NCBI GenBank assembly: GCA_934718785.1 | Contig: CAKVAF010000005.1 | Span: forward strand, 29,740 to 93,739 | DNA from: an uncultured Campylobacter sp. | Lineage (GTDB): Bacteria; Campylobacterota; Campylobacteria; Campylobacterales; Campylobacteraceae | Direction: 5' to 3' | Length of the DNA stretch: 64,000 nucleotides | Part shown: piece after piece, positions 35,538-42,551 of the stretch | Position numbering within the stretch: the stretch's first letter is position 1 | Layout: every line of letters starts with the position of its first letter | The notes under the pieces: model-generated | What the model saw: only the letters and a program-made list of their open reading frames with translations | Databases searched by the model: none | What the model was told of the DNA's origin: nothing | Position numbers and translations under genes: made by a program

Positions 35538-35846
35538 TTATCCTTTGATTTCTTTGACTTTGACGCGTGTGAACTGTCTTCTAAAGCCGCGTTTGAGTTT
35601 AGAATCTTTTCTGCGTCTTTTTTTGTAAATCACGACTTTTCTATCTTTGCCGCAATTTATCACTTCTAAAACGACTTTTGCGCCCGCAACGAAGGGCGAA
35701 CCTACCTTGAGTTCTTTATCGTTGATCGCAAGCACTTCACTCACCTCAACGCTAGATTTTGCTTCAGCAACGAAATAATCAAGCTTTAGCTCATCGCCAA
35801 CGCTCACTCTATACTGTTTGCCGCTGTGTTTCATAATAGCATACAT
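35538..35846 (-). CDS. rplU: 50S ribosomal protein L21
   Basis: 102 residues, basic, with the typical [12 protein letters not shown] start and a Lys/Arg-rich C-terminal half (Lys-Lys-Arg-Arg-Arg-Lys-Asp-Ser). A longer frame begins at 35876, but the ATG at 35846 has an AAGGAT ribosome site and matches the family N-terminus. Cotranscribed with rpmA. Confidence 0.96.
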   Translation of the reverse strand: MYAIMKHSGKQYRVSVGDELKLDYFVAEAKSSVEVSEVLAINDKELKVGSPFVAGAKVVLEVINCGKDRKVVIYKKRRRKDSKLKRGFRRQFTRVKVKEIKG

Positions 35847-36090
35847 CGCGCTATCCTTTCTTAAGTAAGCTACCACTAAGCACCAAATTTGGATTTAAAA
35901 GCTTAAATGGCTTGAAAAACTTTGATTATATCACAAAAAACTTAAATTTTTGTTTAAAGTGTATTAAAATCAAAAATCATTTTATATCATAAATTATGGA
36001 TGAAATTTTTATAAAAATTAAATGATGATAACTTTTTTTTAAACTCACAAAGATTTAAAAATTTATCTCATCATTTTAATTTTATAATTC

Positions 36091-37308
36091 TTAGACCTTC
36101 TTAAAAATAAGCGAAGTATTCACGCCCCCGAAAGCAAAATTATTATTCATTACAAACTGCGTATCGATTTTTGTGGGCTTTTTTAGATAATTTAAGCGCG
36201 CGCACTCTTTGTCAATTTCATTTAAATTTAAAGTGGGGAAAAAGAGCTTTTCATTCATCATTTCAATACTAGCGATACTCTCAAGCGCCCCGCAAGATCC
36301 AAGCGTGTGTCCTAGGTAGCTTTTAAGTGAGCTTATGGCAATGTTTTCGCCAAAAACTTCATTTGTAGCGATACTTTCTGTGATATCGCCCCATTTTGTC
36401 GCGGTGGCGTGCGCATTGACATAGCCGATTTGATCTGGGCTTAAATTTGCATCTTTAAGGGCTAAAAGCATAGCCTGCTTCATCGTCTCACTTTGTGGGC
36501 GCGTGATATGCGTGCCATCACAAGTCGTGCCAAAGCCCACAATTTCAGCAATAGGCTTTGCACCGCGTTTTAGCATACTTTCTTCGCTCTCTAAAATGAC
36601 ATAAGCACCGCCCTCACCGATGACTAGCCCATCTCTTTGCGCGTCAAAAGGCTGTGGCGTGAGCTTTGGCGTGTCGTTTTTAAGGCTTGTGGCATAAAGA
36701 AAATTAAAAGTATAAGCCTCGCTAGGACACAGCTCTTCAGCACCTCCTGCTATCATCATATCGATTTTATTAAATTTAATCGCTTCATAAGCATAGCCAA
36801 TGGCTTGTGAAGCTGAAGTGCAAGCCGATGAAGTGGGGATGAGTCTGCCTTTAAGTGCGAAGAAAAGAGCGATATTTGTAGCTGTAGTGTGGGGCATATA
36901 CTTGATATAGGTGTTTGCGTTGCATTCGTTTTCAAGTCCTAGAAAAAGTTTAGCAAGCTGAAGCGTGGCGTCTGTGCTGCCTGTGCTTGAGCCACTTGCA
37001 ACGCCCATTCGTCCATCTTGTATGCTTTCATCATCCTTTAAATTTGCCATTTCAAGTGCTAAACTCGCTGCTTCGCAAGCATACTGCGAGACGCGTCCTA
37101 AAGAGCGCAGCTGCTTTCTACTCCACTCTTTTGGCGGCTCATAATCAATAATGGGCGCGGCCAAATAGCAAGTTAAATCCTTGTATTTTTGCCACTCAGT
37201 CATAAAACAAACCGAGTTTATGCCGCTTTCAAAGCCTTTTTTTAAATCTTCATAACTCTTACCATAAGCACTTACAAATCCATAGCCTGTGATGAAAACG
37301 CGTCTCAT
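36091..37308 (-). CDS. Beta-ketoacyl-ACP synthase (KAS II-type), accessory copy
   Basis: A 405-residue FabF-type condensing enzyme. Catalytic residues are Cys 163 in Ser-Ser-Ala-Cys-Thr-Ser-Ala, His in Val-Asn-Ala-His-Ala-Thr-Ala-Thr (about 299) and His in Tyr-Leu-Gly-His-Thr-Leu-Gly (about 334). The Gly-Gly-Ala-Glu-Glu-Leu-Cys-Pro-Ser-Glu-Ala stretch is one I associate with aryl-polyene-type and other accessory synthases rather than housekeeping FabF. It overlaps the ketoreductase gene upstream by four bases, so the two make an elongation pair. No ACP, thioesterase or dehydratase lies beside them. The product is unknown. Confidence 0.75.
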   Translation of the reverse strand: MRRVFITGYGFVSAYGKSYEDLKKGFESGINSVCFMTEWQKYKDLTCYLAAPIIDYEPPKEWSRKQLRSLGRVSQYACEAASLALEMANLKDDESIQDGRMGVASGSSTGSTDATLQLAKLFLGLENECNANTYIKYMPHTTATNIALFFALKGRLIPTSSACTSASQAIGYAYEAIKFNKIDMMIAGGAEELCPSEAYTFNFLYATSLKNDTPKLTPQPFDAQRDGLVIGEGGAYVILESEESMLKRGAKPIAEIVGFGTTCDGTHITRPQSETMKQAMLLALKDANLSPDQIGYVNAHATATKWGDITESIATNEVFGENIAISSLKSYLGHTLGSCGALESIASIEMMNEKLFFPTLNLNEIDKECARLNYLKKPTKIDTQFVMNNNFAFGGVNTSLIFKKV

Positions 37309-38015
37309 GCTAAGCCCCCATTCACACCGATAACTTGACGCGTGATATAGCTTGAGTTTTCACTGAGTAAAAACTCCACTAAAGGCGCGACCTCATCAGC
37401 CTTGCCCGAGCGCTTTGCTGGGATGAGTGCTAAGGCTTGTTCTAAAATGCCTTGTTCTTTTAAATGTGCGCTCATATCTGTATCGATAAGTCCGGGTGCA
37501 ACGACATTAACATTGATATTTCTGCTTGCAAGCTCGATGGCTAAGGACTTTGCTGCTCCGATGAGCCCAGCTTTGCTTGCGGCGTAATTACTTTGCCCAC
37601 GATTGCCTAAAATTCCACTCACCGAGCTCATCACCACGATACGCCCTTGCTTTTTGCGTATCATAGGCATTAAAATGGGCTTTAACACATTATAAAAGCT
37701 ATTTAAATTCGTTTCAATCACGCTTTTCCACTCATCTTCTTCAAGTCCGGAAAAAGTATTGTCCTTTGTAATGCCTGCATTAAGCACTACGCCCCAAAGA
37801 GCTTGCTCGCTAAACTCACTCAAAGCACGCTCACAAGCCTTGGTATCACTCACATCAAAGATGAGCTTTTGCGCGTTTAGCTCCTTGGCTAAGCTGTTTA
37901 AGCTTTGGCTTTGATTTTTGCCATGTAAAATGAGCGAATAGCCAGCTTGAAAAAGCCTTTTTGCAATGCTTGCACCTATACCACGCGATGAACCTGTGAT
38001 GAGAACTTTTTTCAT
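37305..38015 (-). CDS. FabG-like 3-oxoacyl-ACP reductase, accessory copy
   Basis: 236 residues, short-chain dehydrogenase: Thr-Gly-Ser-Ser-Arg-Gly-Ile-Gly at 7-14, Asn-Ala-Gly at 79-81, a catalytic Ser in Met-Ser-Ser-Val-Ser-Gly (about 131), Tyr 144 and Lys 148. It is coupled by a four-base overlap to the ketosynthase gene, which suggests that the pair runs condensation and reduction on one substrate. It is clearly a different paralogue from the FabG at 17768. The pair resembles the apeQ/apeR order of aryl polyene clusters, though the other genes of such a cluster are not here. Confidence 0.78.
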   Translation of the reverse strand: MKKVLITGSSRGIGASIAKRLFQAGYSLILHGKNQSQSLNSLAKELNAQKLIFDVSDTKACERALSEFSEQALWGVVLNAGITKDNTFSGLEEDEWKSVIETNLNSFYNVLKPILMPMIRKKQGRIVVMSSVSGILGNRGQSNYAASKAGLIGAAKSLAIELASRNINVNVVAPGLIDTDMSAHLKEQGILEQALALIPAKRSGKADEVAPLVEFLLSENSSYITRQVIGVNGGLA

Positions 38016-38218
38016 ATTTGCCTTATTGATTTTATTTTTTAAATTTTTATAAAAATTTTATCTTAAATTGTTAAATTATTTATTTTAATTTTAAGAATTT
38101 TAAATGACTTAAAATTTAAAAATTAAGATTTGCCTAAGTTTTAAAGTATTTAAAATTTTCAAGTAAAATTGCATTTTAATTGAAATTTAAACAAGCCATA
38201 AAGAAAGCCAAAAAGCCT

Positions 38219-39421
38219 ATGAAATTCGCCTTTTTAACGCATGCAGGAGCGAGCATTTATCATTTTAGAATGCCTATTATCAAGGCTTTGCTAGCTCACG
38301 GCGATGAAGTTTTCATCATTACGCCCAAAGATGAGTATGCACAAAGGCTAGAAAATTTAGCCAAAAGCTTAAATTTCACGCTCATTTTTTATGAAATGAA
38401 TCGCAAAAGTCTTAATCCTTTCATCGTTTTGAGCAATTTTTTAAGCCTTACGAGGCTTTTAAAATCCTTGCAAATTGACCTCATTCAAACCGCCGCGCAC
38501 AAAAGCAACACCTTTGGCATTATCGCGGCTCATTTTGCACGCATAAAGGTAAAAATCGCCCTTGTCGAAGGGCTTGGCAGCTTTTATGTGAATGAGAAAA
38601 TTTCTTTTAAGGGCTTGAAATTTAAAAAAAAACTAAAGCTTTTTAAAGCCAAATTTAAGCAAAACTTAGTGCGCTTTATCATCAACGCCCTTTATAAAAT
38701 AGCCTTCAAGCTTGCTGATTTATTCATTTTTGTCAATTCTAGCAATGCTAAGTTTATGCGAAATTTAGGGCTAAAAGAGCAAAAAATTTGTATCATTAAA
38801 TCTGTGGGCGTGAATTTAAAGCGCTTTTTCCCACAAAAAATCTCGCCCCAGCAAAGGGCTGAGTTTTTAAACGCTCTTAATTTAGACCCTCAAAAGCCTG
38901 TGGTTTTGATGATAGCGCGGGCTCTGTGGCACAAGGGCGTGCGCGAGTTTTACAAAGCAGCAAGCGCGCTTAAAAACGAAGCGAGTTTTATTTATGTAGG
39001 CGGGCTTGATTTAAATCCAAGCTGTGCGAGTTTAGAGTTTATGCGAAGTGGCGCGGTGGCGTATTTGGGAGCGCGCGAGGATATTCCATTTTTACTTAAT
39101 TTATGCGATATTTTTGTTTTGCCAAGTTATAAAGAGGGCTTTCCAGTAAGCGTTTTAGAGGCTAAAGCGTGCGCAAAGCCTTGTGTGGTCAGCGAGTGCG
39201 AAGGTTGCGTCGAAGCCATCACAAACGCCATTGACGGACTTTATGCTAAAGTGGGTGATAGTAAGGATTTGAGCGAGAAAATCAAGCTTTTGATTGAGGA
39301 TAAAAAACTGCGTGAAAATTTGGGTGCAAACGCCTTTAAAGACGCGCTTAAATACGGCGAAGAAGAAGTGGCAAGCAAGTATTTACAAGCTTATGATAAG
39401 ATTTTGGCGAGTAAAATTTAA
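38219..39421 (+). CDS. PglA-like glycosyltransferase (GT4), outside a pgl cluster
   Basis: A GT4 retaining glycosyltransferase of 400 residues. The N-terminus Thr-His-Ala-Gly-Ala-Ser-Ile-Tyr-His-Phe-Arg-Met-Pro and the segments Ala-Ala-His-Lys-Ser-Asn-Thr-Phe-Gly-Ile, Met-Ile-Ala-Arg-Ala-Leu-Trp-His-Lys-Gly-Val and Glu-Gly-Phe-Pro-Val-Ser-Val-Leu-Glu-Ala match C. jejuni PglA closely, as I remember it. PglA adds alpha-1,3-GalNAc to undecaprenyl-PP-diNAc-bacillosamine in N-glycosylation. Two differences: no other pgl gene is nearby, and a Lys-rich insertion (about residues 126-146) precedes the Asn-Leu-Val-Arg motif. It may be the real pglA displaced, or a paralogue. A frame from 38180 exists, but 38219 fits the family start. 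Confidence 0.75.
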   Translation: MKFAFLTHAGASIYHFRMPIIKALLAHGDEVFIITPKDEYAQRLENLAKSLNFTLIFYEMNRKSLNPFIVLSNFLSLTRLLKSLQIDLIQTAAHKSNTFGIIAAHFARIKVKIALVEGLGSFYVNEKISFKGLKFKKKLKLFKAKFKQNLVRFIINALYKIAFKLADLFIFVNSSNAKFMRNLGLKEQKICIIKSVGVNLKRFFPQKISPQQRAEFLNALNLDPQKPVVLMIARALWHKGVREFYKAASALKNEASFIYVGGLDLNPSCASLEFMRSGAVAYLGAREDIPFLLNLCDIFVLPSYKEGFPVSVLEAKACAKPCVVSECEGCVEAITNAIDGLYAKVGDSKDLSEKIKLLIEDKKLRENLGANAFKDALKYGEEEVASKYLQAYDKILASKI

Positions 39422-39440
39422 AATCATTTAAAACAATTTT

Positions 39441-39456
39441 AAAAACAGCGGCGCGT
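39441..39456. repeat. Partial repeat motif just upstream of rsmG
   Basis: AAAAACAGCGGCGCGT, then CATAATGG. The left part equals the 20-bp motif that bounds the repeat blocks; it stops where the GTCAT of the palindromic repeat would begin. It occupies the normal place of the rsmG ribosome site. Confidence 0.6.
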
Positions 39457-39460
39457 CATA

Positions 39461-40087
39461 ATGGATGGTTTAAAACAAAATTTATATGAAAATTTAAGCT
39501 TCTTAAAGCAAATTGATGAGCAAAAGATTGATAAAATTTGCGTGCAACTTGAGTGTTTTAAGCAAATTTTAAATGAGTTTAATCAAGTGCATAATTTAGT
39601 GCGTTTTAATGATATCAACACTCAAATTATCGACTCGCTTAAAGTGCTTGATTATAGTGATTTCTTTGATGAGTTTAATGCTTTTAAAAGCACGGATATT
39701 GTGGCTGATATTGGTAGCGGAGCTGGCTTTCCTGCGCTTTTTTTAGCCCTTTTTTCAAAGGCGAGTTTTTATCTTTTTGAACCCAGCATTAAAAAAGCTG
39801 CGTTTTTAAGAAGTGTAAAACTGGCTTTAAAGCTTGAAAATATGACTATTATCAGGCAAAAAGTGCAAGATTTTAAGCCTGATTTTAAAGCTAAAATCAT
39901 CACTTCAAGGGCTTTAATGCGTGTGAAAAATTTAATTGAACTTTGCAAAAATTTGCAAAATGAAAACACAAAATTCATCTTTTATAAAGGCAGTGAGCTT
40001 CAAAACGAGCTTAAAGAAGCTAAAAATCTTTTCAAAAACGAACAAATTTATGAGAATAATCTTCGAAAATATTGTATTTTAAATTAG
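39461..40087 (+). CDS. rsmG: 16S rRNA (guanine-527-N7)-methyltransferase RsmG
   Basis: SAM-dependent methylation of G527 in 16S rRNA. The 208 residues show an N-terminal helical part with Asn-Leu-Val-Arg-Phe-Asn-Asp-Ile (about 46-53), the SAM motif Asp-Ile-Gly-Ser-Gly-Ala-Gly-Phe-Pro (about 86-94), and Ser-Arg-Ala-Leu-Met-Arg (about 148-153). No clear ribosome site precedes the ATG at 39461, where a repeat fragment sits, so the true start could lie at a nearby later codon. Confidence 0.88.
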   Translation: MDGLKQNLYENLSFLKQIDEQKIDKICVQLECFKQILNEFNQVHNLVRFNDINTQIIDSLKVLDYSDFFDEFNAFKSTDIVADIGSGAGFPALFLALFSKASFYLFEPSIKKAAFLRSVKLALKLENMTIIRQKVQDFKPDFKAKIITSRALMRVKNLIELCKNLQNENTKFIFYKGSELQNELKEAKNLFKNEQIYENNLRKYCILN

Positions 40088-40101
40088 AATTTAAAATCTC
40101 G

Positions 40102-40155
40102 TTATTGCAAAGCGTAAGAGTGGCGAGCCACTTCGTCATTGCTGGAGTAAGCAAT
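40102..40155. repeat. Palindromic repeat copies outside the bounded block
   Basis: GTTATTGCAAAGC at about 40103 and CGTCATTGCTGGAGTAAGCAATCCAC at 40132-40153. Both keep the end motifs with shortened centres. Confidence 0.6.
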
Positions 40156-40197
40156 CCACAATTTTGCAAAAGCAAAATTAAATTTTAAAATAAATTC

Positions 40198-40616
40198 AAA
40201 AACAGCGGCGCGAGTTTTCGCCGTCATTGCGAGCCGATGAAATCGGCGTGGCAATCCATAAATTTTTTACGAAAATAAAAAATAAAATTTAAAAATAAAG
40301 TGTGGATTGCTTCGTCGCTTCGCTTCTCGCAATGACAAAGTGGGTTGCTTTGCTAGCGCCCAGCAATGACAGAAGTTTTTAAAATTTTAGAAATTCTACC
40401 CGTCATTGCTGGGCTTTAAAATAACGCGAAGCAATCCACAACTTCTATACGATAAAATTTATCTTTCTTGTCATTGCGAGCCGACAAAGTCGGCGTGGCA
40501 ATCTATAATTTAATTGCAAAAGTAAAGAATGGATTGCCACGAATTTGCTACGCAAATTCTCGCAATGACGGCGGTTTTTAATTTTCTTTAAATTTAAAAC
40601 TCGCGCCGCTGTTTTT
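40198..40616. repeat. Composite repeat block bounded by inverted 20-bp motifs
   Basis: The left end AAAAACAGCGGCGCGAGTTTT (40198) is the reverse complement of the right end AAAACTCGCGCCGCTGTTTTT (40596). Inside are six palindromic units: 40222-40257 (centre CCGATGAAATCGG), 40302-40338, 40341-40371, 40400-40440, 40470-40505 (centre CCGACAAAGTCGG) and 40531-40569 (centre AATTTGCTACGCAAATT). Orientations are mixed. No coding frame is present. The layout recalls a miniature inverted-repeat element, but target duplications were not identified. Confidence 0.75.
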
Positions 40617-40768
40617 AAAATTTATTTTATAAAGAAAAATCTAAAAAGTTCTTATCAAAATCAGCAAGTTTTAAATAAATTTAAGATGAAATTTGCTTGC
40701 TTTGGCGCGCATTAACCCGCAATTTGATAAATTTAGCTAAAATGTGGCAAAATTTAAAAAGGCTTTGA

Positions 40769-41299
40769 ATGAATTTGCCTAATTTGCTTGCTTTACTGCG
40801 CGTTGTACTGGCTCCTTTGCTGTTTTTTGTGCTTTTACACGCGCAAGATTTTATGCATATAAGCTGGGCGAATTATTTTGCGGCGCTGATTTTTGGGGTG
40901 GCTGCACTGACTGATTTTTTCGATGGTTTCATCGCACGCGCTTGGGGGCAGAAGACAAAGATTGGAGCGATTTTGGATCCGCTAGCTGATAAAATGCTGA
41001 TTTTAGCGGCTTTTTTAGGGCTTTTGCTTTTAGGGCGGGCAAATGCTTGGGTGATTTATCTTGTTTTGGTCAGGGAGTTCTTTATCACAGGTTTTCGTGT
41101 CGTGTTAGCAAGTGAGAATTTCGATGTGAGCGCGTCTTTTGCAGGAAAGCTTAAAACAGGCTTTCAAATGGCGGCGGTGATTTTTCTTTGTATGCAGTGG
41201 TTTGGTGCAGATCTTTTGCTCTATATCGCCCTTGTTTTAACGCTTTATTCAGGTTTTGAATACATCTTTGCTTATCTTAGGCACACAAAGGTAAAATAA
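40769..41299 (+). CDS. pgsA: CDP-diacylglycerol-glycerol-3-phosphate phosphatidyltransferase
   Basis: Makes phosphatidylglycerophosphate, the first committed step to phosphatidylglycerol. The 176 residues have four or more membrane helices and the CDP-alcohol phosphotransferase motif Asp-Gly-x2-Ala-Arg-x8-Gly-x3-Asp-x3-Asp, read here as Asp-Phe-Phe-Asp-Gly-Phe-Ile-Ala-Arg, then Gly-Ala-Ile-Leu-Asp-Pro-Leu-Ala-Asp (about 49-75). rseP overlaps its stop by one base, as in C. jejuni (Cj1067-Cj1068). Confidence 0.95.
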   Translation: MNLPNLLALLRVVLAPLLFFVLLHAQDFMHISWANYFAALIFGVAALTDFFDGFIARAWGQKTKIGAILDPLADKMLILAAFLGLLLLGRANAWVIYLVLVREFFITGFRVVLASENFDVSASFAGKLKTGFQMAAVIFLCMQWFGADLLLYIALVLTLYSGFEYIFAYLRHTKVK

Positions 41300-42405
41300 T
41301 GAAATCATTTATCATTTTGGCATTTATTTTGGGTATAGGCTTTTATTTTTACTCTTGGACGTTTTTAATCACGCTTTTAGTGATATCATTTCTCATTTTT
41401 TTTCACGAGTTGGGGCATTTTTTAACAGCAAAATCCTTAGGCGTGAAAGTCGAAATTTTTAGCATAGGCTTTGGTAAAGCCTTGCTTGAGCGCGAATTTA
41501 AAGGCACGCGTTACCGCCTTTCAGCCCTGCCATTTGGGGGTTTTGTCAAACTTAAAGGTCAGGATGATTTAAAGCCCAGCCTTGAAGTCTATGAAAAAGA
41601 CAGCTACACTTGCTTAAAACCTTTGCAAAAAATTTATATACTTTTTGCGGGACCCTTTTTCAATATTTTCCTAGCTTTTTTGCTTTTCATTATCATAGGA
41701 TTTTTAGGGATTTCAAAGCCAGCGCCGATTATCGCGGGATTTAGCGATGAAAGCTTAGCTCAAAGTGCTGGACTTAAGATAAATGATAAAATTTTAGCAA
41801 TTAATGGCACGAAAATTTCAAGCTTTGATGAAATTGCACCCCTAATAAATGCTGATAAATTAAGGATTTTAATAGAGCGAGCGGGTCAAAAGCTTGAATT
41901 TATAGTGCCAACTTACACAGGCGTAGCGCTTAATGACTTTGGACAAAGCATTTCAAAGCCGCTTTTAGGTGTGCGTGGCAGCAGCCAAAGGGTGCTTGTT
42001 TATCATACAGGACTTGATAATCTTAATTACGCCTTAAAAGAAAGCGCAAATACTGCCACGCTCATTTTTAAGGGCATTGTCAAGCTTTTAGTTGGCGATA
42101 TTGAAGCTAAAAATCTTGGTGGTGTGATTTCTATCGTGGATATCACTTCAAAAGCCAGTGCGATGAGCCTTAGCACCTTACTTTTTATCACGGCTTTAAT
42201 CTCTATAAATTTAGGCGTTTTAAATCTTTTACCCGTGCCAATGCTTGATGGCGGGCATATTTTATTCAATCTTTATGAGCTGATTTTTAGACGCAAAGTG
42301 CCGCCCAAAGCCTTTGAATACCTAAGTTATGGCGGTATGGCACTGCTTTTAAGCTTGATGATTTTTGCAACTTATAATGATATTGTGCGTTTTTCGCAGC
42401 AGTAA
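41299..42405 (+). CDS. rseP: Site-2 membrane metalloprotease RseP
   Basis: A zinc intramembrane protease of the S2P/M50 family. The 368 residues carry the active-site helix His-Glu-Leu-Gly-His-Phe (about 37-42), a membrane helix near 115-135, one PDZ domain (about 145-230) and the third motif Asn-Leu-Leu-Pro-Val-Pro-Met-Leu-Asp-Gly-Gly-His (about 308-319). E. coli RseP has two PDZ domains; one is usual here. Substrates in Campylobacter, which lacks sigma-E, are not evident from the sequence. Coupled to pgsA. Confidence 0.92.
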   Translation: MKSFIILAFILGIGFYFYSWTFLITLLVISFLIFFHELGHFLTAKSLGVKVEIFSIGFGKALLEREFKGTRYRLSALPFGGFVKLKGQDDLKPSLEVYEKDSYTCLKPLQKIYILFAGPFFNIFLAFLLFIIIGFLGISKPAPIIAGFSDESLAQSAGLKINDKILAINGTKISSFDEIAPLINADKLRILIERAGQKLEFIVPTYTGVALNDFGQSISKPLLGVRGSSQRVLVYHTGLDNLNYALKESANTATLIFKGIVKLLVGDIEAKNLGGVISIVDITSKASAMSLSTLLFITALISINLGVLNLLPVPMLDGGHILFNLYELIFRRKVPPKAFEYLSYGGMALLLSLMIFATYNDIVRFSQQ

Positions 42406-42551
42406 AAATTTTAAATTTTTCTGCAAGACAATAAATCAAAAGCTTTATTGCCTAGATCTGCTTAAATCTTTAATGATAAAATGTAAAATAAAATTATTTT
42501 AAAGCCGTTTTTATTTTTAATTTAGATTGAACCCTAAATTTATTTAAAAAC

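Larger units (their letters stand above)
40088..40768. other. 681-bp gene-free stretch filled with palindromic repeats
   Basis: Between rsmG and pgsA, no ORF of note. It holds at least seven copies or half-copies of the GTCATTGCGAG/GGCAATCC palindrome family and an inverted pair of the 20-bp bounding motif (40198 and 40596). The last 150 bases are A/T-rich and hold the pgsA promoter region. Confidence 0.8.

Noticed and set aside
40102..40569. CRISPR-like array
   Set aside because: Units are palindromes in mixed orientation with variable centres and irregular spacing (about 30-80 bases); there are no constant direct repeats, no uniform spacers and no cas genes.
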